A stretch of 64,000 nucleotides of DNA from Semisulcospira habei (lineage: Eukaryota > Mollusca > Gastropoda > Semisulcospiridae). The stretch is taken from positions 96,008,472 through 96,072,471 of the forward strand of contig BTPG01000006.1 of NCBI GenBank assembly GCA_036245525.1, read 5' to 3'. A program made the position numbers and the translations under genes. Shown in pieces: positions 9,458 through 21,555 of this stretch. Below the pieces are notes generated by a model, which was not told where the DNA came from, did no database searches, and was given only the letters and a program-made list of their open reading frames with translations. The first letter of the stretch is position 1. Every line of letters starts with the position of its first letter.

Positions 9458-12060
9458 TCCTCGCTCCAAGCACTGGCACCTTATCGACTATGTCCTAATG
9501 CGTCAGAGGGACCGCAGTGACGTCCTCCTCACCAGAGTGATGCCCAGCGCAGAGTGCCACACTGACCACCGCCTTGTTCGCTGCAAACTCAGGCTCCACC
9601 TCAAGCTCAAACCCAAGAAAGGGGGCCCCCCCAAGAAAAAGCTTGATGTTGCCAGCCTTCAGCGTGATTACAAGAAAGCTGCCCTTCAGGCCGATTTACA
9701 GCGCATGCTCAAATACACAGTTGATCCAGCAGACTCCTCCCCTGAAACACTCTGGGAACAACTGAAAACTGCTATTGTAAAATCCTCTGTGGAAGTCTTG
9801 GGCTTTGCTAGAAAGAGGAACAAAGACTGGTTTGACGAAAACGACGTAGAGATCCAGGAACTTCTAGCAAAAAAAAGAGCCGCCCACTAGGCCCACCTAG
9901 CCCAGCCTTCCTGCCCTGTGAAGAAGTCTGCCTTTCGCCTCATCTGCAGAAGTCTCCAGCTCAAGCTTAGAGAGCTCCAGAACGAGTGGTGGTCCAGACT
10001 CGCACAGAGGACCCAGCTCTGCGCTGACAACGGTGACTACAGGGGCTTCTACGAAGCACTGAAAGCAGTGTATGGCCCTAGGCACCTGGTACAAAGTCCC
10101 CTGTGAAGCGCTGATGGACAGGCACTCCTCACAGATAATACCTCCATCTTGAACCGCTGGTCGGAATACTTTCAGGACCTCTTCGGCGCTGAACGCACTA
10201 TTCAAGAAACAGTCATCCTCCAAATCCCGCACCTTCCACTAAAGGTTGAATTGGACGAACCGCCCACCGCCGAAGAGACCCTCACAGCCATCCACCAGCT
10301 CAAGAGTGGCAAAGCAGCAGGCATTGATGGAATCCCGCCAGAGATCTGGAAACATGGAGGCCCAGCACTGCCCAACAAGCTCCACGACCTCTTTCTCTGC
10401 TGCTGGGAAAAAGGAACACTACCAAAGGATCTCCGTGATGCAGTCATCATCACCCTGTACAAGAACAAAGGAGAGAAGTCTGCCTGCTCTAATTATCGTG
10501 GAATTACCCTGCTGTCCATTGCTGGGAAAATTCTCGCAAGGTTGCTCCTGAATCGGCTGGTACCTGCCATCGCTGAAGACCACCTCCCAGAGGGCCAGTG
10601 TGGCTTCAGAGCCAACAGGAGTACCACCGACATGGTCTTTGTGCTGAGACAGCTTCAGGAGAAGTGCCGCGAGCAGAACAAAGGGCTGTACGTAACGTTT
10701 GTCGACCTAACAAAAGCGTTTGACACTGTGAGCAGGCAAGGTATGTGGCAGATCCTGGAGCGACTAGGTTGTCCCCCAAAGTTCCTCAACATGATCGTCC
10801 AACTCCACGAGGACCAGCAAGGCCAGGTCAGACTAAACAGTGACCTCTCAGAACCATTCCCCATTCGCAACGGCGTGAAGCAAGGCTGCGTGCTGGCACC
10901 GACCCTCTTCACCATCTTCTTCAGCATGATGTTGAAGCAGGCCACAGTGGACCTCGACGATGACGACGCAGTGTACATCAGGTATCGTCTCGATGGCAGC
11001 CTGTTCAACCTCAGACGACTGCAGGCCCACACGAAAACCCTAGACCAACTGATTCGTGAGCTGCTCTTCGCTGATGACGCTGCCCTCGTTGCACACACAG
11101 AGAGAGCCTTGCAGCGCATTATGTCCTGCTTCGCAGATGCTGCCCAGCTCTTTGGACTTGAGGTCAGTCTGAAAAAGACAGAGGTCCTTCATCAGCCGGC
11201 ACCCAAGGAAAGCATCGCCCTCCCCACATCACCATCGGCGAGTCCGAACTGAAGTCTGTACACCAGTTTACCTACCTTGGCTGCATCATCACGTCAGACG
11301 CCAAGCTGGACAAGGAGCTGGACAACAGGCTGGCAAAAGCGAACAGTGCTTTCGGGCGACTATTCAAGCGGGTGTGGCACAATCAACAGCTGAAAAAAGG
11401 CACCAAGATCAGCGTGTACAGAGCTGTCGTCCTCACCACCCTGCTGTACGGTTCCGAGTCCTGGGCCCTCTACCGCAGCCAACTATGACTCCTCGAACGC
11501 TTTCACCAGCGCTGCCTGCGTACCATCCTCAGCATTCACTGGAGTGACTATGTCACCAACGTCGAGGTCCTTGAACAGGCGGAAACTGTGAGCATCGAGG
11601 CTTTGCTGCTGCGGACACAGCTTCGCTGGGCGGGGCACGTCTCCAGGATGGAGGATCATCGCCTACCCAAGATCACTCTGTTCGGCGAGCTCGCCACTGG
11701 ACACCGAGACAGAGGGGCACCAAAGAAGAGATACAAAGACGGTCTCAAGAAGTCACTTAGTGCCTGCCAAATCGACCACCGCCAGTGGTCTTCGCTTGCT
11801 GCGGACCGTGACACCTGGCGCTCGACCATTCACAAGGCAGCCGTCTCCTTTGAGGACTCTCGCAGAGCTAACCTTAAGGACAAGCGGCTCAGAAGAAAAA
11901 ACAGAGTTGTCGTAACTCAGAACCCTGACCAGACCTTCCCCTGCAGCCACTGCGGTCGAACCTGCCTGTCCCGGATTGGCCTCCGCAGCCACGAAAATGC
12001 CTGCAGACGACGTGGGCAAGCCCTATAGAATCTTCGTTCGCGAAGTCAAGCCAAGAGAGA
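9458..12060 (+). mobile_element. 5'-truncated LINE (RT, C-terminal zinc finger)
   Basis: A non-LTR retrotransposon is truncated inside the endonuclease domain; the first recognisable part is KHWHLIDYVL..RQRD...TDHRLV. A stop or frame break near 9890-10110 separates the linker. The reverse transcriptase follows at 10149-11252 with KAAGIDGIPPEIW, NYRGITLLS, GFRANRST, FVDLTKAFDTV, GVKQGCVLAPTLF and LLFADDAAL. Another frame break near 11215 and a TGA near 11486 interrupt the tail. The last piece (11588-12028) has RRAGHVSRM-like 'LRWAGHVSRMED' and a C2H2-type finger, FPCSHCGRTC...H....C. A CTTCG-TTCG-CGAAG stem-loop lies at 12032-12045. The family looks like the I/Nimb-type assemblage, which is uncertain. 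The element cannot be active: it is truncated and has at least three lesions. Confidence 0.88.
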
Positions 12061-12233
12061 AAGTTTTAGTTTTTACGTAATTTTACATATATTTACATGA
12101 TACGAGTTTCACTTTTGCTTCATTGGCTTGAGAAAATGGTGACAAAACTAGAGCTTCATGGTACAATTTCAGTCTTGCTATATTTTGTGTGAAAGCAGGT
12201 TGTCTTTACCTAGCTACATGACATACTAAGTCA
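12061..12233 (+). repeat. Right direct repeat flanking LINE (long TSD candidate)
   Basis: This is the 173-bp partner of 9296-9457 and begins within a few bases of the LINE 3' end. The pair could be an exceptionally long target-site duplication, or the LINE may have been inserted next to an older duplication. Confidence 0.8.
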
Positions 12234-12303
12234 CCTGCATGCTCTTCTGAAAGCGCGTTGATGTGTGTGTATACGTATTAGTGCATGCGTGTGTGTGCTC
12301 TAA

Positions 12304-12366
12304 ACATCTCTAAGAGGCATAGATTCTCATGCGCCTGGAGGACGCATGAGGATCTATTTCTCCTGG
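12304..12366. repeat. Family-2 hairpin, short version
   Basis: AAGAGGCATAGATTCTCATG pairs with CATGAGGATCTATTTCTCC around a shortened GCGCCTGGAGGACGC tip. Confidence 0.7.
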
Positions 12367-12417
12367 AGATGTGCGCATGTTTGTGTGATTGAGAGATAAT
12401 CAATGAACCAATGAATC

Positions 12418-14812
12418 TTTATTTTACAATGGTAAAGATATTAACAATGCCAGAGGCAATGCCATTTTTCAAATCTGCCGTTGCTACATCTACAAACACA
12501 ACAATTACATTACATTAATACATGTATAGGACCAATGCCTACGGGTGTGATGGGAGAGGGGGAGCAATGGTAAGGAAGAAAGAAAAAAAAAAAAAAAAAA
12601 AGCAACATCACAGCAGCACTATACATCCACAGCAGTAAAATGGGTACATTACTAATAATAATACCTACGTATAGAAAGCAAAGCTTGCAGATAGTTATGG
12701 CTGCAAAGATAAATGTTTAAAAAGACTTTTCTTGAAACATGATACTGTTGGAGTGGTCTTCGTGTGGAATGGAAGCAAATTCCACAAAGTCGCCCCCAAG
12801 AATGCTAGACTGGTTTTAAAAAAGTCTATTCTGGTTTTGGGTACTACATACAGGCTTTTTGTATCACCATAGCGGGACTGTGACTGGACTAGCAGCTGGG
12901 TTAGATATTCTGGAGTGTTGTCATTCCGAATCTTGAAAAGGAGAACACCATTGTTGAATGCAAACTGATTCTTGAGAGAAAGAAGTCCCGCTTTGTGAAT
13001 CTTATCATCCGTTGTCAAAGTAGGATCAGGTAAAATTAATTTTGCTGCTCGTCTGTGTAAGGAGTTCAGTCTTTTTAGATGTACATCTCTGCAGCCATCC
13101 CACACCGTCGAAGCATAATTAATGTGGGACTGAATATGTGCATACTAAAATAATTTTCTGGTTACAAAGTCAGTGAAGTGCTTCAGTTTGGACAGGATGA
13201 AAATGTTTCTTGAAACAGTTTTACACACTTTATGTGTGTGTGCCTGCCATTTGAGCTGATCATCTATGATAATTCCAAGGAGGCGATGTTCAGACACTTG
13301 CTCAATAGAATTGCCTTCGAAGGACAAATCAAGTGAAAAGGGGCTTAGTTGGTGTTTCTGGCGTGTCACAATTACCATTGACTTAGTTTTTGCTGGATGG
13401 ATACTCATTGAGTTACGTTCACACCAGACGGACATCTCATCAAGACTCTGTTGTAGGTTTTCTGCAACCACATTAAGGTTTTTATTTGCCGTGTGGATTG
13501 AAGTATCATCAGCAAACAAGTCACATTCGACAGATTCAGACATTAGGTGAAGAGGCAGATCGTTAATATATAAACAAAATAGAAGAGGCCCTAACACTGA
13601 CCCTTGAGGTACTCCAAACTTAACCTCCTTCACTTCAGAGTGTGATCCATTAACTACAACCTTTTGCTTTCTTCCCTTTAGATATGAACTGAAGAAGGAA
13701 ACTGCTGAGACGTTTTTTAAATAATGACTAAGTTTGCTTATCAGAGTGTTGTGGTTAACTAGGTCAAACGCCTTCTTAAAGTCAAGGTAAATAACACTTG
13801 TCAGTTGAGAAATGTTTATGTTAGATAACCACTTATCTGCAAATCTGCTTAGTGCTGTATGACAGGAATACTTCGGACAAAACCCAGACTAGAAGGGATG
13901 AAGCATATTATTTGTCTCTAAACACTGAGACAAATGTTTGTGAACATGTCGCTCCAGAGGTTTGCTTAACACAGACAGTAACGAAATCAGTCTATAATTA
14001 TTTAGATTTCCTCTGTCCTTGGATTTCGGTAGTGGAATTACTTTTGCAAGTTTAAGCTGTGTAGGAAATACACACTGATGGAGACATAGGTTGTAAAATG
14101 TATGTCAGCGATTCAACAATGTAAGGTAGAGATAGTTTCAGAACTTTAGGATTTATGTCATGAGGGCCTGATGACCTCTTGTTCACGAGACTACTTATGA
14201 ATTTACCTACTTCATGTATTGCAATCGATGGAATGCTAAAAGGAGTCACAGTTTTCTGATTGCAGTAGTTAATTAAAATATCGAAACACTTATCATTGAC
14301 ACTTCCTTGTGTTGAGAAAACTTCAGCAACAGATAGGAAGTGATTATTAAACATGTCCGCGGATAGATCACTAGGGATTACTGTGGATGCACTAGAGCCT
14401 CGGGTAAGGGAATTCAGGATGCGCCAAATAGCTGACCCGTCTTTGTTGTTCTTAATAGTAATTCTTACAAAGGCTTTTCTCGCTTCGCATAACATATACT
14501 TGAGGCGATTACACTGCTTTTTAAACTCGTCAAACTTCTTTTCTCTCCTGATGGTGTTCCTAAGCTCCATGGCCTGCATCATTTCTTTTGTAATCCATGG
14601 GGGTAGTATTGTGCTTTTGACACGCCTCTCCCTGAGGGGTGCGTGTTTGTTGAGTGCCCCAAGGAAAATGTTGTACCATGCATATAGAGCAACCTCTGGG
14701 TCATTGGACTCAGTTACTGAGTCAAAGCACGCATTACTAAGATCATGTAAAAATGCGTTTTGGTTAAAATGTTTAAAAGAGCGAATGTTACGGTGATATG
14801 ACCGATACAAAT
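12418..14812 (-). mobile_element. CR1/L2-like LINE, 5'-truncated, minus strand
   Basis: The linker between endonuclease and RT is at 14810-14052 (PPWITKEMMQAMELR, KKFDEFKKQ, SSGPHDINPKVLKLSLPYIVESL). The RT core runs on with lesions through 13145 (VIPLPKSKD, FLDFKKAFDLVNH-like, GVPQGSVLGPLLF, CDLFADDTSIH). It continues as far as 12695 (INYASTVWDGCRD, LHRRAAKLILPD, ATLWNLLPFH). At least two frame or stop lesions interrupt it (near 13140, and between 13633 and 14052). The 3' end carries the GAATCTTTATTTTAC terminus at about 12412-12426. The endonuclease is missing, so this is a truncated, dead copy. It abuts the 373-bp tandem array at its 5' end. Confidence 0.87.
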
Positions 14813-14813
14813 T

Positions 14814-15690
14814 TGCAGATGATCGTCTTGTCTTATACCTGCGTATTTCTCTGTGGGCTGGCGATTGGGTGCCTGATAGGTGGGGGCAGGGGATCTAAGT
14901 GTTTGTCTGTCCAGCGCTGAGTCGTTCCCCTTGGTATGCATACAATTCTGCCAGTGCTAGCCTCACCTCTCTGGTTTGTGAGTATCTATATCTCGAGGCA
15001 AATTTGTATTGTTACATTGTTGTGTAATGTCCTGTGCACCTACTGTGGGAAATCAGGGTATTTACCCGACCACATATTATAGCAGTGCACCTTCGTGTTT
15101 GTGTATGTATGTTTCTCCTGACTACTCCCTAAGTTCCGGAGAAAGACATGGGTTATAAGCGAGACCTGATGCATCTTTTTTGAAGATGCAGATGATCGTC
15201 TTGTCTTATATCTGCGTATTTCTCTGTGGGCTGGCGATTGGGTGCCTGATAGGTGGGGGCAGGGGATCTAACTGTTTGTCTGTCCAGCGCTGAGTCGTTC
15301 CCCTTGGTATGCATACAATTCTGCCAGCGCTAGCCTCACCTCTCTGGTTTGTGAGAATCTATAACTCAAGGCAAATTTGTATCGTTACATTGTTGTGTAA
15401 TGTTCTGTGCATCTACTGTGGGAAATCAGGGTATTTACCCGACCACATATTATAGTAGTGCACCTTCGAGTTTGTGTATGTATGTTTCTCCTGCATACTC
15501 CCTAAGTTCGGGAGAAAGACATGGGTTATAAGCGAGACATGATGCATCTTTTTTGAAGATGCAGATGATCGTCTTGTCTTATACCTGCGTATTTCTCTGT
15601 GGGCTGGTGATTGGGTGCCTGATAGGTGGGGGCAGGGGATCTAACTGTTTGTCTGTCCAGCGCTGAGTCGTTCCCCTTGGTATGCATACA
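14814..15690. repeat. 373-bp tandem repeat, 2.35 units
   Basis: Units start at 14814, 15187 and 15560 with TGCAGATGATCGTCTTG, giving an exact 373-bp period with few differences. The third unit stops at about 15690. Each full unit ends in a GCATCTTTTTTGAAGATGC hairpin that overlaps the start of the next. A diverged single copy is at 50815-50975. No coding potential was seen. Confidence 0.9.
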
Positions 15691-15829
15691 TATTTTTCAC
15701 TTGCCCAGCGGTTTGAGTGCAGAGGTTTTTAGTGACCTCTGATTCTTATATAGATGTGGCACAGCGCACAAACTAAGTCACGCTTTGCGCTTATCAACAA
15801 TTAAGTCACAATCACGTTAGTCCACAAGC

Positions 15830-17113
<1,284 letters not shown>

Positions 17114-17252
17114 ATGAATCACCATGAATTACTACTTCTGAGTGAAATCTGTTCTGTAGAAAATAAGGACTTAGACTCGAAAAAAGAATGTATTCTCTCT
17201 GTGATAGTTTTTGGGAAATCAAAATCATATTTTGGGAAACAGTATGAGGGTT
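17114..17252 (+). pseudogene. Polinton copy 2: 5' part of the 183-aa membrane-associated protein gene
   Basis: An ATG at 17114, in a TTATAAAATG context, opens a frame of about 46 codons. It aligns with the N-terminus of the copy 1 protein encoded at 31931-32482 (ELLLL.(E/D)I..VEN.DLDSK and GKS...FGKQY versus GHS...LGKQY). The frame is cut exactly at the KQY codons by the insertion at 17246. The downstream half of this gene is at 35540-35937 on the same strand. AACAGTAT is present at both cut ends (17238-17245 and 35540-35547). Confidence 0.82.
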
Positions 17253-17464
17253 GATAGTCATTACTTTTTTTCTTTAATGAAATAATTTTCCTTTAATTCT
17301 GGTAAAAGGTTAAAGAAATAAATTTTCTTTACTTTTTTTTTTTGAAAATTAAAGAAATAAATTTTCTTTAATTTTTCTTTTTAATGAAATAAATTTGTGT
17401 TAAATACATGATCATTTATTGCTCAGCTCAGACAAAAAAGTGGCATGCAGTTGAAAAGTGACAC

Positions 17465-17674
17465 GAGAGATAGATAATAGGAGACCCGTAAGACAATGAA
17501 TTCAATAGAGCCGCATCCGTCATTAATTTATGCCATTTTTAATATCAAAATTTTGACGCCCCATTACACCCCCGTTATTTCCGAATCAACCCTTTGATTT
17601 TAAAAAGTGACGAGCATGACTGATGCGGCCTTATTGATCTGATTATCTTACGGGTCTCCTATTATCTATCTCTC
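17465..17674. mobile_element. 210-bp MITE with ~59-bp inverted repeats
   Basis: The first 28 bases (beginning GAGAGATAGATAATAGG) are perfectly complementary to the last 28. Pairing continues imperfectly to about 59 bases (..CAATAGAGCCGCATC../..GATGCGGCCTTATTG..). No coding capacity. Confidence 0.85.
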
Positions 17675-17675
17675 A

Positions 17676-18006
17676 CCAAGGTCATCAAGGTCAAGGTCAT
17701 GGGTCAAGGTCATCACCACCAAGGTCATGGGTCAAGGTCACCAAGGTCAAGGTCACCAAGGTCAAGGTCACCACGGTCAAGGTCACCAAGGTCAAGGGTC
17801 GAGGTCATAAAGGTCACCAAGGTCACGGATCAAGGTCACGGGTCAAGGTCATGCGTCAAGGTCATCAAGGCCAAAGGTCATGAGTCAAGGTTATGGGTCA
17901 AGGTCATCAAGGTCAGTGTCACCAAGGTCAAGGTCACCAAGGTCATGGGTCAAGGTCATGGGCCAAGGTCATTGATGGCAAGGTCATGGGTCAAGGTCGT
18001 CGAGGT
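17676..18006. repeat. TCAAGGTCA-rich minisatellite
   Basis: A 330-bp array holds more than 20 AAGGTCA motifs with irregular 6-15 base spacing. The open frame through it (SRSPRSRSP-like) is a by-product of the repeat. Confidence 0.93.
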
Positions 18007-19260
18007 CTGGAACCAAAAAATGGTAAAAGTCCGAAACCTCATGTATAAGCTTGACTGGTTCTGAAAGACCTCCACCTCAATTCAGGTATGTTATGAATAG
18101 ACTTGTTCTTTAAAAGAAAAAAAAAATCAAAGGGCCTACAATTATTCACATTTTTCATTTCTGACTAGCTTGCCTTTTGAAACCGGAATCAAATTCTTTT
18201 CAATCAGATCGGTATGCACCACACCTGACACGATATTCATAAAAAAAAATTTAATCTGACATGATATTCAAGAAGGAATTTTTAATTTTTTTCAATTATG
18301 TGTACACCCTACAAACAAATTCAAATTTTAATAAGAAAGTGAAGTAACTTTTTTGTCTTGCAGAAATTTTTACAAAATTACTTCCCTTGTATTAACTTGT
18401 ACTCAAACAAAGGAAAAAGTAATCTGAAATAAGGGGTGATTCCTTCCTTTTTCTGGTGCTCAAGTCATGGTAAAATTATCTAGTTACTGTCTATGTTACG
18501 TCTGATGTTTCATTTGGCTCTCACTTGGCCAGGGTGTGATTTATAATTTACTGCAAAGCCAATAATCGCCAATACTGTGTCAGGTATGTTTGCTTTAAAG
18601 GACAGGGTTATTGTACATGACACCACAATTGAAATCTGTGAAGCATGATATTAATAAGCCCACTGCGACCGACATCGGCACGAGAACCTTTGCTTACTGA
18701 TGGGTAGGTCCAAATTTAAATTACATACTTCAGTGCACGCATTTGCGTTTTGTGTTTGTTTGCTTTTTTTGGAGGGGGGTGGGGGTGTATAACTATTGTC
18801 TCTGTCAACACCTAATCATTAACCTGATCAAGTGATGCCAAGTGAAACTTAATACTTATTAACAAGTTGCAACTAACTTTTAGGAACCTGCAGAGGTAAC
18901 CTTTAAGTGTGTTGTCATAAGAACTTATTAATTACTTACCCTAAGTTCTTACAAGTACTTACCCTAAGTTCTTACAAGTACTTACCCTAAGTTCTTACAA
19001 CAACTTGACTCAAGTCCCAAGATACTGAGACAGATTTGTCAAGATACAAGGACAATAAAAAAACTTTTTTTTCTCAGTAGTACTCTGGCGGTGGTGCAGA
19101 TGGGGCTAAACAATCAGGCACAAGTGGTGTAAATGACGTGTCATCTCTCTGCGAAGCATATGACAAAAATATTGATTGATTACCAAATCTGATTTTTATT
19201 TGTTTAAAAGATTGTGTAGTTTTTCTGTGGTTTCCTGAACACACATCTGTTTTCCCATCT
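18007..19260. other. Left non-coding flank of Polinton copy 1
   Basis: No gene was found. A 22-23-bp tandem repeat of three units (core ACTTACCCTAAGTTCTTAC) lies at 18934-18998. The terminal inverted repeat expected of a Polinton should lie here, but I could not match it by eye to the right side (33.4-34.2 kb). Confidence 0.45.
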
Positions 19261-19836
19261 CTAAAAACTGGCTTTTAGCTCTTCAACATTCACAGGAGAT
19301 TGACTACGCATTTTATTTTGTATTTCAGATTTCTGTTTTTTGTAATTATTTAAATCATCCTGGACCCGCTTAAATTCTTCGTCATCAATAAAATGATCAT
19401 TCAATGCCTTACTGATAATAAGTTTCATACTGCTCAGCTTTGCGCCAGCAAGAGTACTCAATGCTTCATGTTTCTGTAACTTCGTATGAAACCTCTTGTT
19501 TATGGCCTCCAAACCAAAGCAAGCCAGGCATGTAGCAACACTAACACCCTCAACTGCTATTCCAGCCAAACTTCCAATTCCCGTGGCAAACAGAACAATA
19601 CCCGCCACAAAACATCCAGCTGAAACTGCACCAATAGCCATAGAAGTGTTTTGAACAGAATTAAAAACGGTCTGATACCGTCTCTTACATCTGGAGTACC
19701 TCGCCTCTTCACTTTCCAAATATTTAATTGCTTCTGTAATATTCATTAAACGAAATGCATCTGCCTGTAATGTTTTATCTGATGCAATTGGCACAGCTGT
19801 CGCATGCAGATCAGGCGCAAGCGTTGATTTAGTCAT
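19261..19836 (-). CDS. Polinton protein with hydrophobic core (191 aa)
   Basis: The function is unknown. The 191-residue product has a charged N-terminal third. A long hydrophobic stretch at about residues 64-113 is rich in Gly, Ala and Val (AIGAVSAGCFVAGIVLFATG is its start) and could form two membrane helices. The C-terminal half is charged and helical (KHEALSTLAGAKL, ALNDHFIDDEEFKRV). It is the outermost gene on the left of copy 1 and reads outward. From memory, similar small proteins occur in invertebrate Maverick elements, but I could not verify this. A membrane-inserting virion component is plausible; this is inference. No lesion is visible. Confidence 0.7.
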   Translation of the reverse strand: MTKSTLAPDLHATAVPIASDKTLQADAFRLMNITEAIKYLESEEARYSRCKRRYQTVFNSVQNTSMAIGAVSAGCFVAGIVLFATGIGSLAGIAVEGVSVATCLACFGLEAINKRFHTKLQKHEALSTLAGAKLSSMKLIISKALNDHFIDDEEFKRVQDDLNNYKKQKSEIQNKMRSQSPVNVEELKASF

Positions 19837-19918
19837 CGCAATTTATTCAGTCGGCTCAAGCGTCGGTAGTATTGGATAAAATTTTACCATATTTTTTTAT
19901 TGACAAATATTTTTTTAT

Positions 19919-20804
19919 TTAATCATCAATTACATTTTGCAACTCTTCAAAAGTATACAATTTGCTAGCATAATAAAATGCAACAAGATCAATGTGTTCA
20001 AGGTTTATGTAACTTAAACGAACAAAAGTTAGTTTATCAACAATTATCTTGACAGCCGGAACACTGCTCGAAACATTAATAACATCAACATTTTTTGTAA
20101 TAGCAATAAAAAACCTTTGTTGATTCTGATACTGTTTCATCCCATGTAAGTTTTATTCCCTGTGCAATATTTGCCTCTTTTGCAGAAGTTACAGATTTCA
20201 TGATAATTTCAAATACTATTGTCGCTTCTCTAGCCACGACTAAGCTTGCTGGCATAAACACAACAGAAGTATCTGATCTACCCTTTCTAGTTGTAAGAAG
20301 ATACCGCCGTCTCTCATAATTTTCAACTTTCAGTTTATCTCTGCTATTGTTGTCTGGGGCAAAGCTTGGAACAAGGCTTACAATAAGCGGCCCAGAATTA
20401 ACAACTTTCCTAAACACTAAGGCGCCTTCGTCATCAGTGTATACATAAGGACTAATAAATTCAATCTTTATGTCCCAGTCAATTGTAGGTGCTGGCGTAG
20501 GTGCAGGTGGTACAGGTGAAACGACCCACTTACTATCCACATGTATTAAGTTGTAAGGCGCATTATTTACAGGTGGAGTAGGTACAGTAACATCACGAAG
20601 CTGACCAAGTTTAGGAATCTGTCTTTCACCGTCTTTCATGTCAACAATTACTTTCCTCTTGTACATGCCATTTAAATCAAGTTCAAAACCATATATTTCT
20701 CCAACATCCCCTTCCTTCTCAAAATCCTGTACATCTGCCAAATCTTTCAACTCTGTTACTGGACATGCAACTGGTATGATTCTCGGCTTTGGACCACCAC
20801 TCAT
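19919..20804 (-). CDS. Polinton protein, ~305 aa, one frameshift
   Basis: I do not recognise the protein. I start at the ATG at 20802-20804 because it follows TTATAAAA, the context shared by other genes of this element. The first reading frame runs to about 20085. It has a proline-rich stretch (VPTPPVNNAPYN; PPAPTPAPTIDW, residues ~85-115) and otherwise looks beta-rich (KLTWDETV near its end). At a run of six T (about 20113-20118) the frame changes. The continuing frame (INVSSSVPAVKIIV...YTFEELQNVIDD) is read to 19919. The two frames overlap by 56 bases, and only the second looks protein-like past the T run. A single-base indel or assembly error is likely. It lies 20 bases downstream of the candidate penton gene on the same strand, so a structural or assembly role is possible. 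Confidence 0.65.
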
Positions 20805-20824
20805 TTTTATAAACAAAAATAAAA

Positions 20825-21532
20825 TTATTTAATTTCCAACACAACACTAAAATCATGCATAACAACTGGTTTGTCATCCTGATTAGTTACAGATATACTC
20901 AGTGACTCAAAGAAACTAGAACCTAATTTCTTAAACTGCGCAGGAAATCTAACAACCACACTTTCACAATAAGGAGCAGTTCCAGCTGGCACACATCTCA
21001 ACAAAGTTGAAGGCTTTCCATTGTGTACATTTTCAGTCGTGTTTAGTTCTTTCAAATAAACATTAAATACTGTGTGTACTGCCAAATAAACAGGGCGTTT
21101 CCCAGTTATTTTAAGTTTTTTTGTCTTCATTGTTATAATGCCAAACTTTAATTCATCTAAAAGATCTGTTCTCCACCAATCTTCGTCAATATAAAATCCA
21201 AGTAAATATGCAAATCTGTCTGAGATCCTTAACCAATTTTGTGTCGGAAATTCTAATGTAACAAGTAGGTTAGCTGGATTTAAAGTTGCTTTAATTTTAA
21301 AATTACTTTGAAACCATTCAGCTATAGTATAAAAGTCATAATAACCAGGTGGTAAAGCTTCAGTCTTACCACCAAAAATTACTTTATTATATATATCATC
21401 TTCTATATTAAACCATTTTACTGTATAGAACATTTCATGGATAGCTACAGCCTTGCTACCATCACGATTATCAATCCCATTAGTTAACCACACTGGTTTG
21501 CTTGTGTCAAGATTTGTTAAGGTAATAAACAT
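20825..21532 (-). CDS. Candidate minor capsid (penton) protein, single jelly roll (235 aa)
   Basis: The 235-residue product starts at an ATG in the TAATAAAAATG context. The N-terminal beta-strand region ends with an LPPGYYDFYTIAEWF segment (residues ~61-75). An LRISDRFAYLLGF segment (about 100-112) follows, and the C-terminus is PVVMHDFSVVLEIK. The order PPGYY..., then S..FA.LLGF, then a final amphipathic strand, is what penton/minor capsid proteins of Polintons and related viruses show. It would form the pentameric vertices. No lesion is visible. It diverges from the 424-aa gene across 23 bases. The assignment is by pattern, and a structural prediction would settle it. Confidence 0.6.
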   Translation of the reverse strand: MFITLTNLDTSKPVWLTNGIDNRDGSKAVAIHEMFYTVKWFNIEDDIYNKVIFGGKTEALPPGYYDFYTIAEWFQSNFKIKATLNPANLLVTLEFPTQNWLRISDRFAYLLGFYIDEDWWRTDLLDELKFGIITMKTKKLKITGKRPVYLAVHTVFNVYLKELNTTENVHNGKPSTLLRCVPAGTAPYCESVVVRFPAQFKKLGSSFFESLSISVTNQDDKPVVMHDFSVVLEIK

Positions 21533-21555
21533 TTTTATTATCTCATATAAAAAGG

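Noticed and set aside
17699..18064. 121-codon frame rich in Ser-Pro-Arg
   Set aside because: It is a direct by-product of the GGTCA minisatellite.
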